From NCBI RefSeq assembly GCF_900639865.1, contig NZ_CAAAHX010000014.1, positions 34,027-78,312 on the forward strand: 44,286 nt of DNA. The letters are read 5' to 3'. Both the position numbers and the translations under genes were made by a program. This document shows positions 26,745 to 35,229 of this stretch, piece by piece. Position 1 is the first letter of the stretch. Each line of letters starts with the position of its first letter. This stretch comes from Legionella gresilensis (GTDB lineage Bacteria > Pseudomonadota > Gammaproteobacteria > Legionellales > Legionellaceae). Under the pieces are notes generated by a model. It saw only the letters and a program-made list of their open reading frames with translations, was not told the DNA's origin and made no database searches.

Positions 26745-27064
26745 ATCATCTTTCCATTGTCATTACACTCTACTTCTTCTGTAAAATGACTAATCATATC
26801 AATTAAAATGCAACGGACATGCTCATCATCAATTTCATAAAAGATATGTTTCCCTTCTCGTTTTGCACACAATAATCGTGCTGAACGAAGGAGACGCAAA
26901 TGATGACTAACCAGAGGTACGGAAAGGTGTAATTGTTCTGCTAAGTTGCTAACTGCTTGCGGTTTATCAAGGCAAACTAATAAGAGCTTTAACCGATTTG
27001 GTTCGCCCATTAATCGCAAAATATCTGCTATTGTTGCAATAATATTCTCTGAGGGCAGTTTCAT
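26741..27064 (-). CDS. SmtB/CzrA-type ArsR-family zinc sensor
   Basis: This 107-residue winged-helix repressor has 'LGEPNRLKLL' type opening ('LMGEPNRLKLLLVCLDKPQAVSNLAEQLHLSVPLVSHHLRLLRSARLLCAKREGKHIFYEI'). After the wing the last helix reads 'DDEHVRCILIDMISHFTEE': the spacing Asp-x-His-x10-His-x2-Glu is exactly the alpha-5 zinc site of SmtB and CzrA. The alpha-3 ELCVCDL site of ArsR/CadC is absent, so it should sense Zn(II), and possibly Co(II), rather than As or Cd/Pb. It is the first gene of the efflux operon and overlaps cadA. The operator at 27077-27092 fits autorepression. Confidence 0.92.
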   Translation of the reverse strand: MKLPSENIIATIADILRLMGEPNRLKLLLVCLDKPQAVSNLAEQLHLSVPLVSHHLRLLRSARLLCAKREGKHIFYEIDDEHVRCILIDMISHFTEEVECNDNGKMI

Positions 27065-27076
27065 ATACTTTAACAG

Positions 27077-27125
27077 TTAAACAAGTGTTTAATTAAAAAT
27101 TAGATAAAATTGTTTGACTTGTCAA
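27077..27125 (-). promoter_or_regulatory. efflux operon promoter and SmtB-type operator
   Basis: On the minus strand TTGACA (27125-27120), 17 bp, TAATTT (27102-27097) make a near-consensus promoter. Immediately downstream, at the expected start of transcription, is the palindrome TTAAACA, two bases, TGTTTAA (27077-27092). The 2-bp centre and TGTTTAA arms resemble the SmtB/CzrA operator (TGAACA..TGTTCA type). Binding would block initiation until zinc rises. Confidence 0.82.
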
Positions 27126-27296
27126 GACATACTAAAAATAGGAGTAGACAATCTTGATAAAAACGAAAAGTTTAATTTAGCTTAAAATCATGACTTCATG
27201 CTCCTTTTGAAACGACAGGGCTCCCTCCCTCCTTGTTGACGTCTATTATGTACTACACCTACAATTAAAAGAACACTTTTTTAATTTGGCTACTTA

Positions 27297-27593
27297 ATGG
27301 ATGAGAGAAGACAGTTTTTTAGGATTAAAAACAAAGGAGATATCCTGGCTCGATATGAAACCCATGCTTTAGAGGTTATCGATATTTCTTCTTCGGGTGT
27401 GGCAGTAATTAAAGCAAATATTCAGCTTCCAGAAAGTGGAATTATCGAGTTTAATATTCATAATTTTTTACAAAAAATTAAATATGAGATCTTAAAGATA
27501 GAAAATAACACGATGGTTCTTGTTTTTAAAGACGAAGAAGATATTGGTAAACTTTTTTTAATGTTAAAACATCTCAGAGATAATCATAGATAA
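27297..27593 (+). CDS. PilZ-domain protein
   Basis: The 98 residues begin 'MDERRQFFRIKNKGDILARYETHALEVIDISSSGVAVIKANIQLPESGIIEFNI'. 'RRQFFR' supplies the RxxxR arginines and 'DISSSG' the [D/N]xSxxG motif of PilZ domains, which bind cyclic di-GMP. The barrel is short and there is no output domain, so it probably acts by contact with a partner. The start is ATG with weak upstream TTAATT. It stands alone between the divergent metal operon and the CzcD gene. It has no obvious relation to metals, so it may be a passenger. Confidence 0.72.
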   Translation: MDERRQFFRIKNKGDILARYETHALEVIDISSSGVAVIKANIQLPESGIIEFNIHNFLQKIKYEILKIENNTMVLVFKDEEDIGKLFLMLKHLRDNHR

Positions 27594-27739
27594 TGATATT
27601 GCTCTATTTGTTCTTGTAGCCATTTTTTACAGGATGTTTCATTTAGAATACTATAAAAATTTTTGTTTAATGCGCCTCTAAGAATGAAATTTTTAGATAC
27701 CCGGAGGTCTTGTGATTCATGTTTTGTTAGGAATAATTA

Positions 27740-28645
27740 ATGGATAAAAAGGTTAATCCCAATAGGCTAGGCGTTTCAAGAGAAAAATCACTTTGGTGGG
27801 CTCTTTTATTAACGGGTGGTTTTCTGATTGCTGAGGTAATAGGGGGTATTCTGACTGGCAGTCTTGCATTAATATCAGATGCGGCGCATATGTTAACCGA
27901 TGTTACCGCGTTAATTATTGCATTAATTGCTATTCGTGTGAGTAAACGCCCTGCTGATGCACGCCGTACCTTTGGTTACTATCGATTTGAAATTTTAGCA
28001 GCCGCATTTAATGCCGCTCTTCTCTTTGTAGTTGCTCTTTATATTATATATGAAGCATATCAGCGCCTAAAACAACCTCCAGAAATTTATTCCATGGGTA
28101 TGTTAATTATTGCCAGTATTGGTTTAATTGTTAATTTAGCGTCGATGTATTTATTATCGCATGACAAAGATAAAAATTTAAATTTGAAAAGTGCTTATCT
28201 TGAGGTCTGGAGTGATATGTTAGGCTCAATAGGGGTTATCATCGCAGCACTTCTAATTCGCTTTACTGGTTGGGGCTGGGTGGACTCAGCTATCGCTGTT
28301 TTAATTGGGTTCTGGGTGCTACCCCGCACATGGATACTTCTCAAAGAAACTATCAACATACTTTTAGAAGGGGTACCAGAAGGAGTAGATTTTAATAAAA
28401 TTAAGTCTCGAATAATGTCTACAAAGGGTGTCTCAGACGTACATGATTTACATATCTGGGCCATAACCAGCGATAAAATTAGTTTGACAGCCCACCTTGT
28501 CATTGGCTCAGGGTTTAAAGAGGAGTCGGTCAGGGAGGAGGTTCAGTCATTATTGTTGAGCCAATTTAAAATTTCCCATACTACCTTACAAACGGAATGT
28601 ACAAAGACACTTTATCTATGCAGTCGAGTTAATAATACAGAATAA
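27740..28645 (+). CDS. czcD: CzcD-type cation diffusion facilitator
   Basis: The 301 residues have six membrane helices. Helix 2 contains 'LISDAAHMLTDVTALIIALIA' (HxxxD) and helix 5 'YLEVWSDMLGSIGVIIAALLI', the metal-binding pairs of CzcD. 'GWGWVDSAIAVLIGFWVLP.TW.LLKETINILLEGVPEGVD' and the cytoplasmic ferredoxin-like domain 'VSDVHDLHIWAITSDKISLTAHLV' follow. It exchanges protons for Zn/Co/Cd out of the cytoplasm. The gene is preceded by CGGAGG and an 11-codon GTG-started mini-frame that overlaps its ATG, possibly for coupling. A degenerate paralogue lies at 34675. Confidence 0.93.
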   Translation: MDKKVNPNRLGVSREKSLWWALLLTGGFLIAEVIGGILTGSLALISDAAHMLTDVTALIIALIAIRVSKRPADARRTFGYYRFEILAAAFNAALLFVVALYIIYEAYQRLKQPPEIYSMGMLIIASIGLIVNLASMYLLSHDKDKNLNLKSAYLEVWSDMLGSIGVIIAALLIRFTGWGWVDSAIAVLIGFWVLPRTWILLKETINILLEGVPEGVDFNKIKSRIMSTKGVSDVHDLHIWAITSDKISLTAHLVIGSGFKEESVREEVQSLLLSQFKISHTTLQTECTKTLYLCSRVNNTE

Positions 28646-28870
28646 AAAGGGGGAAGACAGGATATGTATGCTACTAAGAGTTCCAAATAACTTATTGCAC
28701 AGGTATCTTGTCTCCTCCCAAAATTTTGTTGCTATTGATTGGCTTTGCTTAAGGCGAGAACGCTTACCCTATCTTTGCGCAATAAAAAGGGGCACGAATT
28801 TACAGACAAAACTTATTTTAACAACAATACAGGCTAAAGTTTCATTGCTTAATGAGAAGGAGTATTAACA

Positions 28871-29240
28871 GTAGGCGCGCTTAACTATTACCAAGGATTT
28901 CAGTTTAAAACGGCAACACCTTTAGCAAAAAACGCACCTCCTAGCCAAACCTTAATAGTTAATTTAGAAGGCGACATGATGCGCTGCGTTTGAACAATAA
29001 ATAAGCAGGCGTGGCCTGAGATTAATCCATTAAAAGTGAATAAATGGGTAGGAATGGTGTTTAACAACAAGACCATGGATGGATTTACATCGTCATGTAT
29101 TTGAAGTCAATGAAATTGACGGAAAGCCAATTCACAATGGTCTTTTGTACGATATGGTTTTGGTGTTGCCTAACTCCATAGTTCAAGTACAATTTGCTAC
29201 AGATAATCCAGTGTCATATGCTCTATTGTTAGGAAAGTAG
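28871..29240 (+). pseudogene. multicopper oxidase remnant (C-terminal cupredoxin domain)
   Basis: One frame from 28871 reads 'GALNYYQGFQFKTATPLAKNAPP' and then 'SQTLIVNLEGDMMRCV', a TGA stop where CopA/CotA-like enzymes have Trp (R-Y-V-W), then 'TINKQAWPEINPLKVNKWVGMVFNNKTM'. After a frameshift near 29085 it continues 'LHRHVFEVNEIDGKPIHNGLLYDMVLVLPNSIVQVQFATDNPVSYALLLGK'. This is the last domain of a multicopper oxidase around the 'HP.HLHGH.F.V' copper site, with several ligands mutated and the final HCH motif gone. It is a dead copper-resistance gene downstream of czcD. Confidence 0.8.
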
Positions 29241-29329
29241 CATGATGATGATTATGAGCTATGTTGCCATGCAACACTCGAAAATACTAAAAGTATAAAA
29301 AGATTTAAATAAAAGGAGAGTTAAGTAAA

Positions 29330-29689
29330 ATGAAAAGAATCACTTACGCTATTTTATCCGTTGCATTGCAGGCCTTGATGGGGTGTAGCAATAATGTAGC
29401 TTTGCTGCCTGAGGCACAAAAAGTCACTGTTACTCAATCACATGCAGCGATTAAACATTGTAAAAATTTAGGCAAACTAATGGCCTCTGATGTTAATGGT
29501 GTGAGCCAAGCTTATCAGTCACATGAACATTTATATCAAGATGAATTGAACATCTTAAAAAATCAGACGGCTCAATTAGGTGGTAATACATTAGTCATTA
29601 TTAGTGATAAAGCCACTTACGCAGGCAATCCTCAAACACATTTAGTGGATACGCATCGTTTAGAAGGTATCGCTTATCAATGCAGGTGA
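29330..29689 (+). CDS. DUF4156 lipoprotein
   Basis: This 119-residue protein begins with a lipoprotein signal, MKRITYAILSVALQALMGCSNN, with lipid-modified Cys19. The mature part has 'VTQSHAAIKHCKNLGKLMASDVNGVSQAYQSHEHLYQDELNILKNQTAQLGGNTLVIIS', matching DUF4156 ('C..LG.V........LKN.A..LGGN.VV'). AAGGAGAG lies 9 bp before the ATG. It is a distant relative of the lipoprotein at 17705. The role of the family is unknown, although members are common next to envelope-stress or metal genes. Confidence 0.82.
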   Translation: MKRITYAILSVALQALMGCSNNVALLPEAQKVTVTQSHAAIKHCKNLGKLMASDVNGVSQAYQSHEHLYQDELNILKNQTAQLGGNTLVIISDKATYAGNPQTHLVDTHRLEGIAYQCR

Positions 29690-29933
29690 TGAAAGGAAGT
29701 AGCTTTTAATGAGAATTAAACAGCGTCATTGTAGCAAACGTTACAAAGGTAATTAGACTTTGGTATTAAGATGCCATTCTTCTCATATTAATAAAAGCGT
29801 GATTTATTTTATGAATAAAGGTACTGTGGAAACAAATTTATTTGTACTGACACGTTTATCAAGTCCTTACACGTCTTATGATGGTGATAAAGCTCAAGCT
29901 GATTTACCTTTTATTATTTAATGGTTTATTCTG

Positions 29934-30656
29934 ATGATTTTATACTCTCGCTTTTTAGGCGTTGTTTTTGTTTTACTTCTCTCTTTTTCTACTCTAGCGC
30001 AGCCACCTAAAACCTTTAGTGAGGCTAAAAAGCAAGCACGAATCGTTTTTGCATTTCAGCGCGAAACGCTCTATTGTAAATGTAAATTTGATGCCCGCTT
30101 ACAAGTTGATTTAGCAGGCTGTAATATGCAATCAGCAGCCAAAATCAAACGAGCTTATCATGTTGAATATGAACATATGATGCCTGCTGAAAATTTTGGT
30201 AATCACTTCCAATGTTGGCGAGAGACCATCTGCATTAAGAAAAATGGTAAGCGCTATAAAGGCAGAAAATGCTGTGAAAGAAGTGATAAACAATTTAGAC
30301 AAGCAGAAGCTGAGCTTTATAATTTATGGCCTGCTGTAGGCCTTGTTAATGGCGCACGTTCTAACTATCGTTACAGCATGTTAGAAAACCATACCCTCTT
30401 TTATAGCTGCCCTATTACGATTGATAAAAAATTACGTCGTGTTGAGCCTGCGGATTTTGCCAAAGGCATTGTGGCACGTGCTAATTTATTTATGGCGTAT
30501 AAATATGACATCACCTTAAGCGAAGCACAGCGAACCCTTTTTATGGTGTGGGATAAGCAATTTCCGCCAACAGCGCAGGAGAAATGGTGGGCGCAAGCGG
30601 TCACTAAAATTGAGGGGTACACGAATCCTTATATTGTTAATCACGAAAACTATTAA
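29934..30656 (+). CDS. endA: endonuclease I (EndA/Dns family), secreted or periplasmic
   Basis: The 240 residues start with a signal peptide (MILYSRFLGVVFVLLLSFSTLAQ). The core 'VEYEHMMPAENFGNHFQCWRE' holds the metal-binding His of the beta-beta-alpha-metal nuclease fold. 'CCERSDKQFRQAEAELYNLWPAVGLVNGARSNYRYS' is the second endonuclease I signature, with Asn residues that bind Mg. Several Cys (YCKCKF, GCN, CW, CCE, YSC) are placed to form disulfides. Family members are DNases of broad specificity in the periplasm or medium. Gene length is normal. No ribosome binding site better than the upstream TTTAATGG is visible. Confidence 0.93.
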   Translation: MILYSRFLGVVFVLLLSFSTLAQPPKTFSEAKKQARIVFAFQRETLYCKCKFDARLQVDLAGCNMQSAAKIKRAYHVEYEHMMPAENFGNHFQCWRETICIKKNGKRYKGRKCCERSDKQFRQAEAELYNLWPAVGLVNGARSNYRYSMLENHTLFYSCPITIDKKLRRVEPADFAKGIVARANLFMAYKYDITLSEAQRTLFMVWDKQFPPTAQEKWWAQAVTKIEGYTNPYIVNHENY

Positions 30657-30760
30657 ATTGAACTCATTTAAAACAAATAAAAGCCATTGCTTTTATCAAC
30701 AGTTTCTTTAAACTAACTGTTAATAACAAGTTTATATATTCATAATTAAGAGTTAGCAAA

Positions 30761-30967
30761 ATGACCGACAAGATACACGGAAAAGTAAAATGGTTTAATG
30801 AAGACAAAGGGTTCGGATTTATCGAAAGTAGTGGCAAAGACTATTTTGTTCATTTTAGTGCGATTCAAACAGCCGGTTTTAAAACCTTAGGGGAAGGAAG
30901 TCGGGTTAGCTTTATAGTAAGCCAAGGCAAAAAAGGTTTGCAAGCTGAAGAAGTTGAGGTGATTTAA
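30761..30967 (+). CDS. cold-shock protein, CspA family
   Basis: At 68 residues this is a standard single cold-shock domain. '[17 protein letters not shown]' contains RNP1 (KGFGFI), and 'DYFVHFSAI' RNP2 (usually VFVHFSAI). The end '[21 protein letters not shown]' is typical. Such proteins bind single-stranded RNA or DNA and remove secondary structure. It follows endA by about 100 bp, and its long leader with TTAATAACAAG could carry a cold-responsive structure, not analysed here. Many Legionella genomes and plasmids have extra csp copies. Confidence 0.95.
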   Translation: MTDKIHGKVKWFNEDKGFGFIESSGKDYFVHFSAIQTAGFKTLGEGSRVSFIVSQGKKGLQAEEVEVI

Positions 30968-31077
30968 TACCTAATAAAAATAATTAAAAAGAAGAAACTG
31001 CCATTAATCTATTTAGCACATTAACTAGTAAACTAAAAAAATACCTTCTAGATTCAACATTACTAAAAATACATAAA

Positions 31078-31710
31078 CTATGAATGTAAATAGTCATCAA
31101 TCGCCTCTTGCTCTTCTAACCTTAATTCACTTAATAGACCATACCAAACATCTTGCACAGAATTAAACTTCAATAATGTTATTTGTTCTTTTGACATAGG
31201 CTGCTTGATAAAAAAGGAGCCTTTGTCTTTATAAACTTTACTTAAAATAAGCCCATGCTCTTTTAACCAAGCTAAACCCATGCGACCCTCTTCTGGAAGT
31301 TGGCCTTTTTCAATTATAGCTAAGCTTTTATCAGGCCAGGATGACTGGCAAGTACCTTTATTAATAGAAAAAGCAAAACTCTTATCAGCATAATTACCGA
31401 AAATAAATTGCTCTGAACACCTAGACTCTTTGAAACAATGACTGATTTCATCCCAAGTATATATTGGCACTTTCTTTAAACTAATTAAGTCATACATATG
31501 CAATTTACAGTCAATTAATGATGACGCTGAAACATTAAAAAATTCCGTTAAAGCCTTAATGACTTTAGAGCTTGGCTTTTTAGTCACCCCCGATAAGATA
31601 TGGTGTAAAGTTGGTTGAGGAATATGGATTTGTCTAGATAAACTAAGGGAATTTAGACTCTGCTCCCTCATTAGATACTTTAAGTTTTTGGCTAAATTAC
31701 TAGAAGGCAT
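31078..31710 (-). CDS. XRE regulator with S24-like C-terminal region
   Basis: Residues 1-65 form a Cro/C1-type helix-turn-helix ('LAKNLKYLMREQSLNSLSLSRQIHIPQPTLHHILSGVTKKPSSKVIKALTEFFNVSASSLI'). From about residue 80, 'KKVPIYTWDEI' followed by 'FAFSINKGTCQSSWPDKSLAIIEKG.LP' and 'GLAWLKEHGLILSKVYKDKGSFFIKQP' resembles the S24/LexA-like C-terminal fold of phage and ICE regulators, but the catalytic Ser-Lys pair is not evident. A role as repressor of a mobile element is inferred. Legionella elements often carry such proteins (LvrC-like). Start ATG at 31710; ribosome binding site is weak. Confidence 0.8.
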   Translation of the reverse strand: MPSSNLAKNLKYLMREQSLNSLSLSRQIHIPQPTLHHILSGVTKKPSSKVIKALTEFFNVSASSLIDCKLHMYDLISLKKVPIYTWDEISHCFKESRCSEQFIFGNYADKSFAFSINKGTCQSSWPDKSLAIIEKGQLPEEGRMGLAWLKEHGLILSKVYKDKGSFFIKQPMSKEQITLLKFNSVQDVWYGLLSELRLEEQEAIDDYLHS

Positions 31711-32200
31711 TGCTGGGATATTGTTTTAAATTGATTGATAGTAATGCCAAAATAAATAAATGGATAGATAGTGCCTCCATAATAATAACAATACCACCTC
31801 CTACAAAGCCAGCTGTAAAACGACGAGAGAACTAATAAGATGGTATTTGAAAAACAGGACCCTGAATATTAACAGCTTAATGGTTCTTACTAATATTGTT
31901 GTTATGTTTGCAGGTATATGGCCTAAAAGTGTCTATAGTTACTATATTGTTTGCGCTTGGCGAACATATTTGAATGTGTAAAGCATGATTAATAATTCGA
32001 AGTTTAATGCAAATTGCAACTGAGATACTGCGAGTTAAAGAGAAATAACCAGTAACGAACCTTGCCCGTCGAAAAGAAATTGTCAGGAGCGATTTTTAAC
32101 GTTAAACCTAGCAAGTATATTTCTCTTAATAGTATGGTGATGGAAAAGCAAAGCCAATGAAGCCCTATTACCAAGATTAAATAGGGATTTTACACTAAAT
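31711..32200. other. intergenic, no gene seen
   Basis: About 490 bp between the XRE regulator and the broken receiver gene. All frames are interrupted. It should contain the regulator's promoter. I see no conserved protein fragment and no strong hairpin. Confidence 0.4.
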
Positions 32201-32556
32201 ATGATTAATACTTTTCGTTTTTTAGTGGTTGATAGCTCCTTAGTAGAGCGAATTATCATTCGTTCGCATTTATTAAAGCTAAATTATTCAGTAGATATGG
32301 CTTCAGATATTAAAACAGCATCTGAGCTTATTTTAATAAGGCCTTATAATTTTATACTACTAGATAAGTATTTAGATAACGATTTAGTTGTTATGAATTT
32401 ATCACATACATAGAAAAACATTCAGAACTAAATCGCCAAATACCAACCATTATAATGACTTCTTCAACTTATAAAGAGGAAAAATATTCGAGCAAAGCAT
32501 TTTATTTTGCCAAACCAATAAGTCAAAATAGTGTACTTAATTTAATTGATTTTTAA
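32201..32556 (+). pseudogene. response-regulator receiver domain, frameshifted
   Basis: The first frame gives 'MINTFRFLVVDSSLVERIIIRSHLLKLNYSVDMASDIKTASELILIRPYNFILLDKYLDNDLVVMN' and stops at 32413. The next frame, from about 32400, continues 'FITYIEKHSELNRQIPTIIMTSS' and, further on, 'FYFAKPISQNSVLNLIDF', ending at 32554-32556. Together they form a full receiver domain, with Asp in 'FILLDKYL', Thr/Ser in 'IIMTSS' and Lys in 'FAKPI', so one indel near 32395-32405 broke it. The acidic pair at the start has become Val-Asp. It may be a remnant of a hybrid kinase or stand-alone receiver. Confidence 0.75.
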
Positions 32557-32620
32557 AAAAAATAAGTTGAAAGTACATGGAAAATACTTTTTTACTATTC
32601 ACACTAGTTCGGAGATATTA

Positions 32621-32785
32621 ATGAATAATATTAAATTTTGCATTTTGTGTTTTATTGGTATTTTCGTCTTAGGATTGACGGCTTGTACCACGCAACCAAG
32701 TCCAACATCTGCTGAACCCAGCAATACCTATGGTGATTTTGGTGGTGATGGCGGACATATTCACCAAAACAAAGAGAATATCTAA
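32621..32785 (+). CDS. small lipoprotein (54 residues) ending in Gly/His motif
   Basis: From the ATG at 32621, with GGAG 7 bp upstream, the protein reads MNNIKFCILCFIGIFVLGL then TACTTQPSPTSAEPSNTYGDFGG, then DGGHIHQNKENI. Residues 5-19 are a signal and LTAC the lipobox (Cys22). The mature part is only 33 residues, with 'YGDFGGDGGHIH'. It shares the layout lipobox, Pro/Ser-rich stretch, [F]GG[DS]GGH with the next gene, so the two are a divergent tandem pair. The longer frame beginning at 32546 overlaps the receiver remnant and has no binding site. Function unknown; His and Asp residues could bind metal. Confidence 0.7.
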   Translation: MNNIKFCILCFIGIFVLGLTACTTQPSPTSAEPSNTYGDFGGDGGHIHQNKENI

Positions 32786-32927
32786 GTTAAATAAGTGCAA
32801 AGATACTAGTTAAACGCTATTTTAAAATATTAAGGGCTTTTCCTTTTATTGGTATATTCTTACATTAGGTCACCCAAGTAAATCATATTAGATGTCAAAT
32901 AGCAGTTTTTAATAAACAAGGATAGAC

Positions 32928-33095
32928 ATGAACCGCACATTATTACTATTTTTATTATTCACAGGCTTACTTGTAGGATGTAGTAATCATAATGAACCTA
33001 CACATCCTTCAGGAACCGGCGCACTTAATACTGGTTTTGGTGGCTCTGGAGGTCATGGAGGTCATGGAGGTCATGGAGGTCATGGAGGTCATTAA
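32928..33095 (+). CDS. tiny His/Gly-repeat lipoprotein, possible metal binder
   Basis: This 55-residue protein begins MNRTLLLFLLFTGLLVGC, a lipoprotein signal with Cys18. A short linker 'SNHNEPTHPSGTGALNTGFGGS' follows, then five perfect Gly-Gly-His repeats end the protein. Upstream AAGGATAGAC gives a ribosome binding site. The GGH tail could coordinate Zn, Ni or Cu at the cell envelope, by analogy with His-rich periplasmic metal buffers. It follows the sibling lipoprotein by 142 bp. The gene sits a few kb from two metal efflux systems, which fits but does not prove the idea. Confidence 0.75.
   Translation: MNRTLLLFLLFTGLLVGCSNHNEPTHPSGTGALNTGFGGSGGHGGHGGHGGHGGH
33048..33092 (+). repeat. tandem repeat, five 9-bp units (GGAGGTCAT)
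   Basis: Five identical GGAGGTCAT units encode the Gly-Gly-His tail. Perfect identity at all codon positions means recent expansion or active slippage, so copy number probably varies between strains. Confidence 0.95.
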
Positions 33096-33423
33096 TTATT
33101 TTGCTTTGGAGCTAGCAACATTAACTACTGACGCAAAAATTAAAAATTATTTAATCGAAATTCAAAAAAATAGGTAAACAAATTGCTTTAATAAGAAGTA
33201 CAACCTTAGAGATAGATACGGCTATAAATTACAGGCCGCAAGTAAATAGCAGAAGATGGTAACTGTGTAGAGTAAGAGCGCATGTTTAGTGTTTATTATA
33301 TAAATTCACTAGGATGATTAATATTTTTATAAGCAATTGCATATATCATTTTATTTCATACAAAAATAAAATGGGTTTGTTATTAATGGACTAAACATAT
33401 AAACCATTGAAATGGAAGAGGTG
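33096..33423. other. intergenic, possible short remnant
   Basis: About 330 bp before the patatin gene. The first 80 bp, in one frame, read 'ALELATLTTDAKIKNYLIEIQKNR', which looks like a protein end but has no start. The rest is AT-rich and should contain the patatin promoter. Confidence 0.3.
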
Positions 33424-34614
33424 ATGGCAAAATATAATAAACCGGATTTCCGCTATGATAGAATTGCCTTTTTATTTGATGGCGGTGGCGCTTTAGGCGC
33501 ATTTCAAGTAGGTGTTTATGAAGCATTATATAATGCTGGGTATTCCGTCAATTGGGTAAGTGGTATTTCTATTGGTGCAATTAATGCAGCCATTGTGGCA
33601 GGCAATAGGCCTGAATATCGGATTGATAAACTTAAAGAGTTTTGGCATAGAATCACCAGGCCTGATTATATCGCTTGGTGGGAGGTCTTTTTTCGTCAAT
33701 TTGACTTCTCTCCCAGCTTAGTTAATGCTTGGCAAGCTCAATCTGCGCTATTTTATGGGCAACCAAGCTTTTTTCATCCTCGTTTGTTAAGCCCCTATTT
33801 CACCTATAATCAAACACCAGATAAAATTAGTTTCTATGAAACCGCACCACTGAGAGATACCCTCAATGAACTTATTGATTTTAAAATTCTCAATAGTGGC
33901 AATATACGTTTAACCTTATCAGCAGTGCAATTAAGTAATGGCCAACAAGTTCATTTTGATTCTAAATATCAAACTATTACCCTTGACCATATTATGGCAA
34001 GCAGTGCTCTTCCTCCAAGCTTTCCAGCTGTTAAAATTGATAAGGAATATTACTGGGATGGCGCTTTAGTCAATAATAGTTCCCTTGAGGTTATTTTAGA
34101 TGATTTACCTAGAGTCAATACCTTGTGTTTCATGATGCAGCTTTTTGATCCGGAAGGAACCCTACCAAACTCCTTAGATAAAATTTTATTAAAGCAAAAG
34201 GATATAATCTATACAAGTAACTCCAATCGCGCCTTAAGAACTTTTTGTGAAGCATATGACATGCGACATATGATTAAAGAACTTTATAAAAATTTACCTG
34301 AGCCCCTTAAGAAAAAACCTCAATTTAAAAATATTTCCTTAATGGAAAAAGAATCTAAATTGGTATTTGTTAAATTTCATCGGCACGAGCAAGAAGCCGA
34401 TTTAGCATCTAAGGACTATAATTTTTCAGCACAAGCCATTGCCCAGAATATTATCATGGGTTGTGAGCAAGCAACTAATGCCATTAAAAATGCCTTATGG
34501 AATAAAGCGGAGTCTTTTAAAGAAAATATTATTTTGTATGATATGTTTCCTCACGCGGTTGAGCAGAAAATATTTACTCACGGAAAAGAAATACATAAAC
34601 AATATTATAAATAA
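33424..34614 (+). CDS. patatin-like phospholipase
   Basis: The catalytic domain has 'FLFDGGGALGAFQVGVYEAL' (oxyanion loop, about residue 20), 'WVSGISIGAINAAIVAGN' (GXSXG, nucleophile Ser) and 'YYWDGALVNNSSLEVI' (the Asp of the Ser-Asp dyad in DGA). The remainder, to about residue 396, is the long C-terminal region of DUF3734-containing patatins ('MLHDL...RNMKEL'-like region). Patatins hydrolyse acyl chains of phospholipids, and several Legionella ones are secreted effectors. The start at 33424 follows GGAAGAGGTG; an upstream ATG at 33412 adds four residues but lacks a binding site. No signal peptide is seen. Confidence 0.9.
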   Translation: MAKYNKPDFRYDRIAFLFDGGGALGAFQVGVYEALYNAGYSVNWVSGISIGAINAAIVAGNRPEYRIDKLKEFWHRITRPDYIAWWEVFFRQFDFSPSLVNAWQAQSALFYGQPSFFHPRLLSPYFTYNQTPDKISFYETAPLRDTLNELIDFKILNSGNIRLTLSAVQLSNGQQVHFDSKYQTITLDHIMASSALPPSFPAVKIDKEYYWDGALVNNSSLEVILDDLPRVNTLCFMMQLFDPEGTLPNSLDKILLKQKDIIYTSNSNRALRTFCEAYDMRHMIKELYKNLPEPLKKKPQFKNISLMEKESKLVFVKFHRHEQEADLASKDYNFSAQAIAQNIIMGCEQATNAIKNALWNKAESFKENIILYDMFPHAVEQKIFTHGKEIHKQYYK

Positions 34615-34674
34615 TACATTATTAGCGGTAAGTTAAATTAACAACTAGGAAGTTTATGAAGGAAAGGAGATTAA

Positions 34675-35202
34675 GTGAATCAAAACACTAAACAAGATGC
34701 AAGGGAGCGCTCACTTTGGCTGGCTCTTTTGTTAACGGGGAGCTTTCTTATTGCAGAGGTTGTGGGCGGCCTTATCACGGGCAGCCTTGCCTTAATATCT
34801 GATGCAGCCCACATGATGACTGATGTTACCGCATTAATTATTGCATTGATAGCGATTCGCATAGGAAAACGGGCTGCGGATGCTCGTCGTACTTTTGGCT
34901 ATTATCGATTTGAAATTTTAGCTGCAGCTTTTAATGCAAGTCTTCTCTTTCTGGTTGCTCTTTATATTTTATTTGAAGCTTATCAACGATTAAAAAAGCC
35001 GCCTGAGATTTATTCCATGGGTATGTTAATCATAGCTTGTATAGGTTTAATAATTAATTTAGTCTCCATGTACTTATTAGCTCAAAATAAAGATAAAAAT
35101 CTAAACCTTAGAAGTGCTTATTTTCACAGTTTGGAATTTCTCATACTACCTTACAAATTGAACGTGAAAAACATCTTAACAATGAAGGATTATGTAGTTT
35201 AA
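34675..35202 (+). pseudogene. CDF cation exporter with out-of-frame internal deletion
   Basis: The first 155 residues (GTG start, AAGGAGATTAA upstream) are a close copy of the CzcD protein at 27740: 'SLWLALLLTGSFLIAEVVGGLITGSLALISDAAHMMTDVTALIIALIA' and on to 'NLNLRSAYFH'. The normal protein continues for 150 residues with helices 5 and 6 and the cytoplasmic domain. Here the DNA jumps to the extreme C-terminus: in another frame 'QFGISHTTLQIEREKHLNNEGLCSL' matches the end of the intact copy (FKISHTTLQTECTKTLYLCS). So about 120 codons are gone and the frame changed, leaving four membrane helices. It is unlikely to transport. Confidence 0.88.
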
Positions 35203-35229
35203 ATACTAAAATTTAGTAGCTTCTTAAGG

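Noticed and set aside
28668-28868. 66-codon frame after czcD
   Set aside because: No recognisable family or binding site; it immediately precedes the multicopper oxidase remnant and may be part of the same decay.
29811-29921. 36-codon frame upstream of endA
   Set aside because: It has a start and stop but no ribosome binding site, no signal and no recognisable motif.
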